Shown here one piece after another: positions 34,343 to 44,045 of a stretch of 64,000 nt of DNA; the first letter of the stretch is position 1, and each line of letters starts with the position of its first letter. The notes under the pieces are model-generated. The model did not search any database, was not told where the DNA came from, and saw only the letters and a list, made by a program, of their open reading frames with translations. The DNA is from JAGPUQ01 sp036677085. GTDB taxonomy: Bacteria; Pseudomonadota; Gammaproteobacteria; Pseudomonadales; Porticoccaceae. The position numbers and the translations under genes are program-made. Location of the stretch: assembly GCA_036677085.1 (NCBI GenBank), contig JAKFFI010000006.1, forward strand, positions 62,001 to 126,000, read 5' to 3'.

Positions 34343-36904
34343 ATGCCCGGTACCCGTTTTTCGCTCGAAGTCCAGCCCCGTATTCCGCCCGAGTTACAGG
34401 GTTTGGAGCAGCTTGCGAATAATCTGATCTACAGTTGGGAACGCGGCGTGCGCGCGCTGTTTTTCCGGCTCGACTGCGAGCTCTGGGAAGAGTGCGGCCA
34501 CAATCCCAAGGTGTTCCTGCGTCGCGTCGGGCAGGACCGGCTGGAGAAAGCCGCGTCCGATCCGGTGTTCCTCCAGAATTTTCGCGGTGTGATGTCGGCC
34601 TACGACAGTTATCTGGAGTTTCGCAATCGCGCGGATCGCGACCGTAGCCTGCTGGTAGAGGGCCGCGATCTGGTGTCCTACTCCTGTGCCGAATACGGCC
34701 TCCATGAGAGTTTCCCGATCTATTCTGGAGGGTTGGGAATCCTGGCTGGCGACTACTGTAAGGCGATGAGCGACATGGACGTGCCTTTCGTCGCGGTAGG
34801 GATTCTCTATCGGCGGGGGTATTTCAACCAGGCCATCGACGCCGAAGGCAACCAGATCGCGAGCTACACGCCGTCCCGCTTCGAGGATCTGCCTCTCGCC
34901 TGTGCCACCTGCAAGGAGGGCAAACCCCTGATCGTCCCGGTGCGCATGGCCGAGCGCGATGTATGGCTGCGGGTCTGGGTGGCGCAGGTCGGTCATATCA
35001 AGCTGTATCTGCTGGATTCCGACATCGAGCAAAACTCGATGGAGGATCGCGCCATCACCTACCAGCTTTACGGCGGCGGCGAGGTCAACCGGATTCAGCA
35101 GGAGATCGTGCTGGGGATCGGCGGCGTGCGGGCCCAGCGGGCACTGGGGCTGGCGCCGACCGTATGGCATATCAACGAGGGTCATTCGGCCTTTCAGGTG
35201 GTCGAGCGCTGTCGCGAACTGGTGGCGCAAGGGCTGGATTTCGCCAGTGCTTTCGAAGCGGTGGCGGCGAGCACGGTATTCACCACGCACACTCCGGTGG
35301 CGGCCGGGCATGACCTCTTCGAGCACAGCCTGATACGCCATTATCTGGCGCATTATGTCGCCGAACTGAATGTTTCCATGGACGAGTTTCTGGCGTTGGG
35401 CGCGAGCCCGGGCGGGGAACATCGTTTCAACATGACTGCGCTCGCCCTGCGCGGCTCCCGGTTCCAAAACGGTGTCAGCGCCATTCACGGCGGCGTCGCT
35501 TCCCACATGGAGGGCTACATCTGGCCGCAGATCGAGCCGGACGAAAATCCCATCCGCCATGTCACCAATGGTGTTCATGTGCCCACCTTTCTGGCGCGGG
35601 AATGGATTGTCTATTTCAACCAGCAGTTCGGCGGCAGCTGGCGCAATGAGCTGTCCAATGGCGACTATTGGCGCCAGATCGACGAGATTCCCGACCACAT
35701 ATTCTGGAGCCAGCGCGAGCATCTGAAATCCAAGCTGGCGGAGGCCTTGACCGAACGCATCACTCGGCAGCAGACGCGCAACGGCTTCAGCAAGGCGCAG
35801 ATCGCCCGCATGACCCGCCATCTCGAACAGGGCGAGCGCGGCGTCATGATGGTCGGTTTCGCGCGCCGCTTTGCCACCTACAAACGCGCAACCTTGGTGT
35901 TTTCCGATGAGGCGCGGCTGGCGCGCCTGCTCAACGATCCCGAGCGGCCGGTGGTCTTTGTTTTTGCGGGGAAAGCACACCCCAACGATCAGCCCGGCCA
36001 GGCACTGATTCGCGCCATCCATCATTATTCGCGCAAGCCGGAATTCGAGGGCAAGATCCTGCTCGTGGAGAACTACGACATTGCCCTGGCGCGCAAGCTG
36101 GTCGCCGGGGTGGATGTCTGGCTCAATACGCCTCAGTACCCTCAGGAGGCGAGCGGTACCTCGGGCCAGAAGGCGGCGATCAACGGTGTCCTCAACCTGA
36201 GCGTTCTGGATGGCTGGTGGGCGGAGGGCCATACCGGCGACAACGGCTGGGGCATCACACCTCATGGGCCGCAATACTCGCAGGAATTTCGCGACCGCGA
36301 GGAAGCCGGCGAATTGCTCGATCTGCTCGAACGCCAGGTAGTGCCGCTCTATTTCGATCGCAACAGCCACGGCTATTCGCGCCGCTGGGTAGTGCGTGCC
36401 AAGGCGGCGATGAAAACCACCATTCCCCGTTTCAATGCCGAACGCATGGTGGCCGACTATGTGCGCGAGCACTATCTGCCGGCGAGCCGCCAGGGTGAGC
36501 GGGTGGCTGCGAATGACTGGGCAGGAGCGAAGTCCCTCGCGGCCTGGAAGAAAAAAATCAGCACCGGCTGGCCCGCGGTCAGGATCGAGCGTCTGGATGC
36601 GCCCCTGACCGATGTTCTCTCGGACGAAGCGCTGCCCATCCGGGTGGCGGTGGAGCTGGGGACTCTGACTCCGGCTGACATAGTGGTGGATTGCGTGCTG
36701 GGAGTGGAATCGCGGGAGGGTGAGTTCAGTCCCCGGTCGCACCACGCCTTGCGTCACTGCGGTAACACAGCGGACGGCCGCGCCCTGTTTTGCATCGAAC
36801 TCAAACCGACAGCCCCGGGCCTGCAGTCCTACATGCTGCGGGTCTACCCCCACCACGAGCTGCTCGCCCATCCGTTCGAGATGGGTCGCATGCTCTGGGT
36901 ATGA
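34343..36904 (+). CDS. glgP: Alpha-glucan (glycogen) phosphorylase
   Basis: An 853-residue PLP-dependent phosphorylase of the shorter alpha-glucan phosphorylase subfamily that removes glucose-1-phosphate from glycogen. Visible motifs are ANNLIYSWERGVRALF near the N-terminus, YSCAEYGLHESFPIYSGGLG, NEGHSAFQVVER, FTTHTPVAAGHDLF, RHVTNGVHVPTFLAREW, and the PLP-lysine region EASGTSGQKAAINGVLNLS followed by DGWWAEG. It lacks the N-terminal regulatory extension of classic GlgP. It is the first gene of the glycogen locus, divergent from glk and convergent with malQ. Confidence 0.93.
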   Translation: MPGTRFSLEVQPRIPPELQGLEQLANNLIYSWERGVRALFFRLDCELWEECGHNPKVFLRRVGQDRLEKAASDPVFLQNFRGVMSAYDSYLEFRNRADRDRSLLVEGRDLVSYSCAEYGLHESFPIYSGGLGILAGDYCKAMSDMDVPFVAVGILYRRGYFNQAIDAEGNQIASYTPSRFEDLPLACATCKEGKPLIVPVRMAERDVWLRVWVAQVGHIKLYLLDSDIEQNSMEDRAITYQLYGGGEVNRIQQEIVLGIGGVRAQRALGLAPTVWHINEGHSAFQVVERCRELVAQGLDFASAFEAVAASTVFTTHTPVAAGHDLFEHSLIRHYLAHYVAELNVSMDEFLALGASPGGEHRFNMTALALRGSRFQNGVSAIHGGVASHMEGYIWPQIEPDENPIRHVTNGVHVPTFLAREWIVYFNQQFGGSWRNELSNGDYWRQIDEIPDHIFWSQREHLKSKLAEALTERITRQQTRNGFSKAQIARMTRHLEQGERGVMMVGFARRFATYKRATLVFSDEARLARLLNDPERPVVFVFAGKAHPNDQPGQALIRAIHHYSRKPEFEGKILLVENYDIALARKLVAGVDVWLNTPQYPQEASGTSGQKAAINGVLNLSVLDGWWAEGHTGDNGWGITPHGPQYSQEFRDREEAGELLDLLERQVVPLYFDRNSHGYSRRWVVRAKAAMKTTIPRFNAERMVADYVREHYLPASRQGERVAANDWAGAKSLAAWKKKISTGWPAVRIERLDAPLTDVLSDEALPIRVAVELGTLTPADIVVDCVLGVESREGEFSPRSHHALRHCGNTADGRALFCIELKPTAPGLQSYMLRVYPHHELLAHPFEMGRMLWV

Positions 36905-36934
36905 ACGCGGAAAACGGCGATCGTGCGGCCTGGC

Positions 36935-38344
36935 TCAGGGTCGCGGCGCCGTCGGAGCGCGCTCGTAACGGCAGTTGAGTTCCCGCAAGTGCGCGGCCAG
37001 ATGGTCCGGAACTTCTTCCCAGGTGAAGCGAAAGCGCCAGTTGCCGCCACCGCAGGTGCCGGGGATGTTCATCCGCCGCGCGCTGCCCAGCCCCAGTAAA
37101 TCCTGCATCGGAATGATTGTCAGCCGCGCCGCCGAGGCCAAGGCGGCGCGGATCAGTGGCCAGGGCATGGAGTCGGGGGGCAGACCAAGATATTCGAGCA
37201 CGCGTTGCCGGTGCGCGGTGGCGAGTCCGCGGAACCAGCCGAGGGTGGTGTCGTTGTCGTGGGTACCGGTATAGACCACCGCGTTGGATGGATGGTTGTG
37301 GGGCAGGTAGGGATTGCTGGCATCGCTGTCGAAGGCGAACTGGAGGATCTTCATGCCCGGCAGGCCATAGCGGTCGCGCAGTTCCTCCACTGCCGGGGTG
37401 ATCACGCCCAGATCCTCGGCGATCAGGGGCAGCGGCGAGTGGTCCTGGGCCAGTGCATCCAGCAGCTGTGCTCCGGGACCCGGCACCCAGCGGCCCTCGA
37501 CCGCCGAGGCGGCGCCGGCCGGGATTTCCCAACAGGCTTCCAGGCCGCGAAAGTGATCGAAACGGACCAGGTCGAACTGTCGCGTCAGGTGATTCAGGCG
37601 CTGCCGCCACCAGCGGAAGCCGTCCCGCGCCATCGCTTCCCAGCGGTAGTGGGGGTTCCCCCACCACTGGCCGGTAGCGGAGAAATAATCCGGCGGCACC
37701 CCCGCCACGGCCAGGGCCCGGCCGGCTTCGTCCAGCAGGAACTGCTCCGGATGGCTCCAGACATCGGCGCTGTCGTAAGCCACGAACAGCGGCAGGTCGC
37801 CAATCACGCGCACGCCCTGGGCTGCGGCATAGCCCCGCAACGCTCGCCACTGGTGATCAAACCGGAATTGCTCGATCTGTACCGCCCGATACATATCGGT
37901 ACCCTCCCGCCGCACCGCCGCCAGGGCGTCGGGGTGGCGGTGGCGCAGCGGTTCCGGCCACTGGTGCCAGCCGCAATCGGGGTGACGGGTCCGGATTACC
38001 CGATAGAGTGCGTAATCGTCCAGCCAGTGATGGGTGGCGTCGAGAAAGTCCGTGAACTCCGACCCCAGCCACGGCTCTGCCACCCTGGTCTCCAGGTCGG
38101 GCGCCAGCAACCTGGGGTTGCCGGCAAAGGCGGATTCCGACTGATAGGGCGAGCCGTAGCGGTCGGTGGGTCCCAGTGGCAGCATCTGCCAGTAGCCGAA
38201 CCCCGCCGCCGCGAGAAAATCGACAAACCGATAGGCTGCCTCGAAGGTGCCATGCGGCCCCGGGCCCGGCAGCGAGGAAGGGTGGAGCAATACGCCGCTG
38301 GCGCGGCCCGTCAGCGGACCCGGTGAAGCGGCGGCATTCGTCAC
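36935..38344 (-). CDS. malQ: 4-alpha-glucanotransferase (amylomaltase)
   Basis: A 469-residue GH77 enzyme transferring maltooligosaccharide chains, releasing glucose. It begins RASGVLLHPSSLPGPGPHGTF. Catalytic residues lie in LVRFDHFRGLEACWEIPA (nucleophile Asp), LIAEDLGVITPAV (acid/base Glu) and YTGTHDNDTTLGWFR (transition-state Asp). A DLPLFVAYDSADVWSHPEQF segment is also diagnostic. It runs opposite to glgP and is followed closely upstream by the GH57 gene (12-base gap), so malQ, GH57 and glgC form one leftward operon. Confidence 0.95.
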   Translation of the reverse strand: MTNAAASPGPLTGRASGVLLHPSSLPGPGPHGTFEAAYRFVDFLAAAGFGYWQMLPLGPTDRYGSPYQSESAFAGNPRLLAPDLETRVAEPWLGSEFTDFLDATHHWLDDYALYRVIRTRHPDCGWHQWPEPLRHRHPDALAAVRREGTDMYRAVQIEQFRFDHQWRALRGYAAAQGVRVIGDLPLFVAYDSADVWSHPEQFLLDEAGRALAVAGVPPDYFSATGQWWGNPHYRWEAMARDGFRWWRQRLNHLTRQFDLVRFDHFRGLEACWEIPAGAASAVEGRWVPGPGAQLLDALAQDHSPLPLIAEDLGVITPAVEELRDRYGLPGMKILQFAFDSDASNPYLPHNHPSNAVVYTGTHDNDTTLGWFRGLATAHRQRVLEYLGLPPDSMPWPLIRAALASAARLTIIPMQDLLGLGSARRMNIPGTCGGGNWRFRFTWEEVPDHLAAHLRELNCRYERAPTAPRP

Positions 38345-38356
38345 CGCCGGCCGCTC

Positions 38357-40078
38357 TCAGCCGTCCTGGCCGCGGCGCATCACGCCGCCGAGCTCCGGCG
38401 CGCCGTGGCCCACGAACTGGGTGCTGGACAGTGCGGCCGGCAGCGGCCGGCCGAGCAGTTGGTAAAGCTGTCTCAGATGACTGCGAAACAGGGCGTCGAA
38501 TTCCGCTACGGAAGTGGCCGGATTGTAGTCGCCAAACCACCAGCACCAGTCCGACGCTTCGCACAGGGCCAGTTGCCGCTCCGCCAGCTCCCGCTGCGGG
38601 GCGTCCATCTCGCCCGCCGCGACCACCTCGTCATAGACGGCTTTGGCGGCACAGAGCATTTCCCAGGCGCGATTCTTGTCAGGGTCTCCGATCCAGGTGG
38701 TGAGAGTGCCGTAGACCCAGCTGCCAGCCACCAGGTGCGCCAGCGGAAGGGGAGCGCTGGCATCTGCGCCGGAGTTCGAAAAAGTGGTCAGCCGCAAGCG
38801 CGGGTGGCGGCCCAGGGTCTGGTAGAGCGCGTGCAGGAAGAATTCCCCATTGTGAGGGTAGTACTCCCAGCAGTTCTCGCCATCGAGAACGATGGAAACC
38901 ACCCGGTGCTGCCGGTCCTGGCAGGCGCGGTCGATGTTCTGCAGATGGTGAACCAGATCGGCGACCGCGTCCTCGGCATGCCAGGTCGCGTACTCGAATC
39001 CGATTTTGTCGGAGAGGCGGTCGTCGCGAAAAAAAAGGACGGGGGTCAGCTCCCTGAGCCGATAAGCGTGGTGAATGCAGGGCGATTCCCGGTCGGCCGG
39101 GCCGCGGCTGTTGCGCAGTACGGCCTGGCCGCTCGCGGTCCAGCGGAAACCCGCCGCCCCGATCTGCCTGACTGCGGCTTCGCTGAGGGCTCCTTCCGAG
39201 GGCCAGCAGCCCGCCGGGGTGCTGCCGAAAAACCGCTCGAACACCACCCGGGCGCGCGCCAGTTGATCCCGCACCCGTGCCTCGCCACCCGGATAATGGC
39301 AGTGCGGCAGCGGCAGGTCGGGAACCGCCTCGCGGGCACTCTGGAGGTCAAGCAATAGCGGCAGGATGGGGTGACTGTAGGGGGTGACGGACAGCTCGAT
39401 GCGGCCCTGTTCGGCCAGAGCCCGGTAGCGCGGGATGACGCCGGCGAGGGCATCGGCGATCACCGTGAGGAGGAGGCGACGCTGGTCGGGGCCGAAGTTG
39501 GTTTCCTGCGCCATCAACCGTCTTACCCGATCGTCCCCGGTGCGCAGCGACTCCCCGCACCAGGCCAGGTGATACCACACCAGCAGGTCGAAAAAAAACT
39601 GTTCGGACAGATAGGGCAGGATCCTGGCATCGTCGTTGGCCTGGCGGGCCATGGCGGCGAGGCGCGCATAGGGGGGGAAACGCGCGATCAGCCGCTGCTC
39701 GTTGGCGCGCAACCCCTGGGCGGCGATCCGGGCCCGCACCTCGGGATCGGCGGGTAGCTGCGCGGCGACCAGCCACTCCAGTACCGGGTCGGGCAGATCC
39801 TCCCCGTGATCGAGGTAGGTCCGTAAACGCCGGGCGTAGTCGTCGATCTGTTCCAGCAGGGTGGGACTGAAATTGACCACCGCCCGCGCTTCCGGTATCG
39901 CCTCGATGGCGGCCGCCATGTCGGTGTAGTCCTTGATGCCGTGCAGGTAGGTCCAGGGTTGCTGGTAGCAGCCGGTGTCCGATTCCCGGTATTCGGGCTG
40001 GTGCATGTGCCAGCACAACACGACATCGGTGCGGGTGTCAGCGATTTGCTCAGGCGCGGCCGCGTACTCAGGCGACAT
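38357..40078 (-). CDS. Glycoside hydrolase family 57 alpha-amylase-like protein
   Basis: A 573-residue cytoplasmic GH57 protein. The N-terminus LCWHMHQPEYRESDTGCYQQPWTYLH is the family (beta/alpha)7 start, the nucleophile Glu lies in GCWPSEGALSE, and the acid/base Asp in VLDGENCWEYYPHNGEFF. No signal peptide is present, so it acts on internal glycogen or maltodextrins. GH57 includes alpha-amylases, amylopullulanases, 4-alpha-glucanotransferases and branching enzymes; this architecture resembles the alpha-amylase/amylopullulanase group, but specificity is not assignable. It overlaps the 3' end of glgC by eleven bases, implying coupled translation. Confidence 0.88.
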   Translation of the reverse strand: MSPEYAAAPEQIADTRTDVVLCWHMHQPEYRESDTGCYQQPWTYLHGIKDYTDMAAAIEAIPEARAVVNFSPTLLEQIDDYARRLRTYLDHGEDLPDPVLEWLVAAQLPADPEVRARIAAQGLRANEQRLIARFPPYARLAAMARQANDDARILPYLSEQFFFDLLVWYHLAWCGESLRTGDDRVRRLMAQETNFGPDQRRLLLTVIADALAGVIPRYRALAEQGRIELSVTPYSHPILPLLLDLQSAREAVPDLPLPHCHYPGGEARVRDQLARARVVFERFFGSTPAGCWPSEGALSEAAVRQIGAAGFRWTASGQAVLRNSRGPADRESPCIHHAYRLRELTPVLFFRDDRLSDKIGFEYATWHAEDAVADLVHHLQNIDRACQDRQHRVVSIVLDGENCWEYYPHNGEFFLHALYQTLGRHPRLRLTTFSNSGADASAPLPLAHLVAGSWVYGTLTTWIGDPDKNRAWEMLCAAKAVYDEVVAAGEMDAPQRELAERQLALCEASDWCWWFGDYNPATSVAEFDALFRSHLRQLYQLLGRPLPAALSSTQFVGHGAPELGGVMRRGQDG

Positions 40079-41342
40079 GGCTCTCCGGCACCTGTCGCGC
40101 CAACATCTCTGCCGAAACCAGCGTGATGCCCTGGGGCGACAAATGAAAACGCCGCGCGTCCGCCACCGGGTCCACGCCGATCACGGTGCCCGGGGGAATG
40201 GCGCAGCCGGCGTCCACCACCACTTTGCGCAGGTAGCAGTTGCGACCGATGTCGACGTTGGGGAGGATCACCGAGTCTTCAATCCTGCTGTAGCTGTTGA
40301 CCCGGACATTGGTGCCGAGCAGCGAATGGCGCACGGTGGCGCCGGAAACTATGCAGCCGGCCGCCACCATCGAATCCGTCGCCTGGCCGCGACGGTCGTC
40401 GTCGTCGAACACGAACTTGCAGGGCGGCAACTGCTCCTGATAGGTCCAGATGGGCCAGCCGCGATCGTAGAGGTCGAGGGGCGGAGTCACGGCGAGCAGA
40501 TCCATGTGGGCCTGGTAGTAGCTGTCCACGGTACCGACATCGCGCCAGTAGCCAGCCACATGGGTGGCGGGTTCCTCGAAATAATGCGCTGCGATGCGGG
40601 CGTTACCGATCAGATGGGGAATGATGTCCCTGCCGAAATCGTGACAGGAGTTGGTGCTATGGGCGTCATAATCGAGTATCCGTTCGAGAAACTCCCGCGC
40701 GAACACGTAAATCCCCATCGAGGCCAGGGCTCGCGTGGGGTCTTCGGGCCAGGGTGTCGGATGCGACGGCTTTTCACGGAAGGCCCGCACCCAGCCGGCA
40801 TCGTCGACGGTCATCACACCAAAGTCCTGTGCCTCCCGCAATGGCACCGGGAGACAGCCGATGGTCATGTCGGCGCCGCTGTCGATGTGGCGATTCAGCA
40901 TCAGCCGATAATCCATCTTGTAGATATGGTCGCCGGCGAGCACCAGCACATGGGCGGGCTGCTGCTCGCGAATGAGATCCAGGTTCTGGTGCACGGCGTC
41001 GGCGGTGCCCAGATACCAGCAGTCGCGGGTACGCTGCTGGGCGGGCAGCAACTCGATGAACTCGTCCAGCTCCGGATGCAGCAGGTGCCAGCCCTTGTGG
41101 ATATGGCTGTTGAGGGAGTGCGATTTGTACTGGGTGAGAATGAAGATTTTGCGAATGTCGGAGTTGACGCAGTTCGACAGTGGAAAATCAATGGTCTTGT
41201 AGACCCCTCCGAAGGGCACCGCGGGCTTGGCGTGCCAGCGCGTCAGATCGTGCAATCGGGTGCCGGAGCCGCCGGCCAGGATGAGTGCCAGTGTATCCCG
41301 CGGCGCGTACGAATGGTCAGCATGAATAGCTGGGAACTTCAT
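40068..41342 (-). CDS. glgC: Glucose-1-phosphate adenylyltransferase
   Basis: A 424-residue ADP-glucose pyrophosphorylase, the committed step of glycogen synthesis. The nucleotide-binding loop is LALILAGGSGTRLHDLT, followed by KPAVPFGGVYKTIDFPLSNCVNS, YLGTADAVHQNL, LAGDHIYKMDY, FREKP and a left-handed beta-helix C-terminus (SVILPNVDIGRNCYLRKVVV). The start at 41342 has AGGAG nine bases upstream and gives MKFPAIHADHSY; a longer frame continues upstream without conservation. Oriented opposite to glgB across a 483-base regulatory region. Confidence 0.95.
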   Translation of the reverse strand: MKFPAIHADHSYAPRDTLALILAGGSGTRLHDLTRWHAKPAVPFGGVYKTIDFPLSNCVNSDIRKIFILTQYKSHSLNSHIHKGWHLLHPELDEFIELLPAQQRTRDCWYLGTADAVHQNLDLIREQQPAHVLVLAGDHIYKMDYRLMLNRHIDSGADMTIGCLPVPLREAQDFGVMTVDDAGWVRAFREKPSHPTPWPEDPTRALASMGIYVFAREFLERILDYDAHSTNSCHDFGRDIIPHLIGNARIAAHYFEEPATHVAGYWRDVGTVDSYYQAHMDLLAVTPPLDLYDRGWPIWTYQEQLPPCKFVFDDDDRRGQATDSMVAAGCIVSGATVRHSLLGTNVRVNSYSRIEDSVILPNVDIGRNCYLRKVVVDAGCAIPPGTVIGVDPVADARRFHLSPQGITLVSAEMLARQVPESHVA

Positions 41343-41825
41343 TTCGATTGCTCCTGGTTGGGCAGACGCAGTCAGCGCGGGGCGGTGCGCCGGTGCCGGC
41401 GTCCTGGTGCGGGGAACTGGGCGCAACACGAATTGTCATTGCCGCCTGTGACAATTCGATGATGAGGCCCTGTTCCATGATTCCGCCTCGAATTTCTGCG
41501 CGCTTCACTTCGTTAGAAAGCCTTGTCGGAAGTTTCACCGGGCAAGCTGTTAACACGCTTTAAAGGGGCAAGCTTTGTGCCGGCGGCTGCCGTGCGATGG
41601 AAAGTACTGTGGTCGAGCCTCGGTTCGGTATGGAGTCGTCATGGCGCCGCCGCATTCCCCTTGCGATACTGGCGCCCCGCGGCGGCGTGAATTTTGCCCC
41701 GGGCAGAGCGGCAGTACGGTAAGCAGACATGGTATAGCGCAAGATGTTCCCTGCGATGCAATTTTTCGCATCCCGAACCGAACCCCAGCAGCATCCTGAT
41801 GCAGGTTTTACTTTGGCACAGAAAT
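41343..41825. promoter_or_regulatory. Divergent glgC/glgB regulatory region
   Basis: No convincing gene lies in these 483 bases. It contains a perfect 10-bp inverted repeat CGAATTGTCA/TGACAATTCG with a 10-base spacer (41429-41458) in the glgC leader; a direct repeat GGGCAAGCT (41540-41548 and 41566-41574, 26 bases apart) flanking TTAACACGCTTTAAA; and a 9-bp stem CGCCGCCGC/GCGGCGGCG with a 25-base loop (41645-41687) in the glgB leader. Together they suggest control by a DNA-binding protein plus structured leaders. No clear sigma-70 pair was found on either strand. Confidence 0.4.
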
Positions 41826-44033
41826 ATGAAACTACAACCGATTCCCGAATCCGGTTCGATTGATCTGAGTCAAGAGGCAGTCCTTATCCTCGCTGGTCGC
41901 CTCCACAACCCGCTGGAACTGCTGGGCCCGCAGACGCGCGACCGGAGGGCGTTGCTGCGCGCCTTGCGACCGCGCGCCCAACACCTGTGGGTCGAGACCG
42001 CGCGCGGGTTTCAGGCCATGGATCGGGTGGGCAATACCGCGCTGTTCGAGTGGCGTGGCGATCCGGTCGACCTCGGTCTCCATCCGCGACTGCGGGAAGA
42101 GGAGGCGGACGGTACCTGCCGCGAGTTTGTCGATCCCTACAGCTTCGCTACCGGCATTCCAAACGCGGATCTGTGCGCCTTCGCGGAGGGCCGCGCCTGT
42201 CACGCCCAGCGTTTTCTCGGTGCCCACCCCGAGATCGTCGACGACATCGCGGGCACCCGCTTCGCGGTCTGGGCCCCCAATGCCGAGCGGGTCAGCGTGG
42301 TCGGCGATTTCAATCACTGGGACGGCCGCGTGGCGCCGATGCAGAGTCGCGGCGACAGCGGCATCTGGGAGCTGTTTGTGCCGGGGATCGGCGCCGGAAC
42401 GCTCTACAAGTACGAGCTCCGCAACCGCGACAACGGCGCGATCCTGGTCAAGATCGATCCCTATGCGCGCCGTTTCGAGACGCCGCCACGTACCGCTTCA
42501 ATGGTGGTCGACACTGCCCCGTACAACTGGACCGATGCGGACTGGATGGCGGCGCGCGCGCGCTGGGACTGGCAGCACAGTCCGCTGGCGATCTATGAGG
42601 TGCATCTGGGTTCCTGGCGCCGCGCGGCCGACGGCAGCCTGCTCAATTACCGCGAGCTCGCCGACCAACTGGTGCCCTATGTGCGCGATCTCGGTTTTAC
42701 CCACATCGAGTTGATGCCGGTCAGCGAACATCCCTTCGATGGTTCCTGGGGTTATCAGGTCACCGGCTACTTCGCGCCTACCAGCCGCTTCGGCGGCTTC
42801 GATGATTTCTGTTATTTCGTCGATCAGTGCCACCGCGCCGGCATTGGCGTGCTGCTCGACTGGGTGCCCGGGCACTTTCCCCGTGATGCCCACGGCCTCG
42901 CCCGCTTCGATGGCAGCGCGCTCTACGAACACGAGGACCCCCGCCTCGGGGAACATCGGGAGTGGGGTACGCTGATTTTCAATTACGGCCGCAACGAAGT
43001 GAAAAATTTCCTGCTGTCGAGCGCCCTGTTCTGGCTGGAGTCCTGCCATATCGACGGCCTGCGGGTCGATGCCGTGGCCTCGATGCTCTATCTGGATTAC
43101 GACCGCCCGGCCGGCGAATGGCTTCCCAACCGCCATGGCGGCCGGGAAAACCTGGAAGCGATCGACTTTCTGCGCGAGCTGAACTGTCTCGTGCATGAGC
43201 ACCACCCCGGCGCGCTCACCATGGCGGAGGAATCCACCGCCTGGCCCATGGTGTCCCGCCCCACCTACGTGGGCGGCCTGGGCTTCAGCATGAAATGGAA
43301 CATGGGCTGGATGAACGACACCCTCGCCTATATGACCGAGGATCCGGTGCACCGCCGCTATCACCACGATCACCTGACCTTCGGACTGCTCTACGCCTTT
43401 ACCGAGAATTTCATCCTGCCGCTGTCGCACGATGAGGTGGTGCACGGCAAGCGTGCGCTGCTCGACAAGATGCCGGGCGACCCCTGGCAACGATTTTCCA
43501 ACCTGCGTCTGCTTTATCTGTATCAATACACCATGCCGGGTCGCAAGTTGCTGTTCATGGGCGGCGAGTTCGCCCAGGGCAGCGAGTGGACCCACCACCG
43601 CGAGCTGGATTGGAGTCTGTTGGCCTATCCCTATCAGCAGGGCGTCCAGCGCCTGGTGGGTGACCTCAACCGCTTGCACCGGGAGTATGCAGCGCTCCAC
43701 CGCTACGATTTCGAGGCGCAGGGTTTCGAGTGGCTCGACTGCCATGACAGCAGCCAATCGGTGATCAGTTTTCTGCGCCGGGCTGAGGACGAGTTTGTGA
43801 TCGTGATGCTCAACTTCACGCCGGTCGTGCGTCACGGTTATCGCATCGGCGTACCCGTGCCCGGTATCTATCGGGAAATGCTGAATTCCGATTCCACCTA
43901 CTACCAGGGCAGCGATGTTTCCAACGGCGTCCATATCGCCAGCCAGCCGATGCCCGCCATGGGCCGGCCCTACTCCCTGGTGCTGACCCTGCCGCCGCTG
44001 GCCGGCATCATCCTGCAACGGATTGCCGGGTAG
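41826..44033 (+). CDS. glgB: 1,4-alpha-glucan branching enzyme
   Basis: A 735-residue GH13 branching enzyme introducing alpha-1,6 branches into glycogen, matching the usual E. coli-type length. The N-terminal N1 module and CBM48 (RFAVWAPNAERVSVVGDFNHWDG) precede the catalytic barrel: GYQVTGYFAPTSRFG, nucleophile Asp in GLRVDAVASMLYLDY, acid Glu in TMAEESTAW, and LPLSHDEVVHGK. The start at ATG 41826 (MKLQPIPESGS) is chosen from length; ATG 41799 is nine codons upstream. Its stop is 12 bases ahead of glgA, forming glgB-glgA-ackA. Confidence 0.95.
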   Translation: MKLQPIPESGSIDLSQEAVLILAGRLHNPLELLGPQTRDRRALLRALRPRAQHLWVETARGFQAMDRVGNTALFEWRGDPVDLGLHPRLREEEADGTCREFVDPYSFATGIPNADLCAFAEGRACHAQRFLGAHPEIVDDIAGTRFAVWAPNAERVSVVGDFNHWDGRVAPMQSRGDSGIWELFVPGIGAGTLYKYELRNRDNGAILVKIDPYARRFETPPRTASMVVDTAPYNWTDADWMAARARWDWQHSPLAIYEVHLGSWRRAADGSLLNYRELADQLVPYVRDLGFTHIELMPVSEHPFDGSWGYQVTGYFAPTSRFGGFDDFCYFVDQCHRAGIGVLLDWVPGHFPRDAHGLARFDGSALYEHEDPRLGEHREWGTLIFNYGRNEVKNFLLSSALFWLESCHIDGLRVDAVASMLYLDYDRPAGEWLPNRHGGRENLEAIDFLRELNCLVHEHHPGALTMAEESTAWPMVSRPTYVGGLGFSMKWNMGWMNDTLAYMTEDPVHRRYHHDHLTFGLLYAFTENFILPLSHDEVVHGKRALLDKMPGDPWQRFSNLRLLYLYQYTMPGRKLLFMGGEFAQGSEWTHHRELDWSLLAYPYQQGVQRLVGDLNRLHREYAALHRYDFEAQGFEWLDCHDSSQSVISFLRRAEDEFVIVMLNFTPVVRHGYRIGVPVPGIYREMLNSDSTYYQGSDVSNGVHIASQPMPAMGRPYSLVLTLPPLAGIILQRIAG

Positions 44034-44045
44034 GGCGCCGGGCGC

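Noticed and set aside
41317..41556. Leftward 79-codon frame in the glgC leader, a possible leader peptide
   Set aside because: It runs through the perfect inverted repeat and overlaps the glgC start out of frame, with no convincing RBS or conserved peptide motif.
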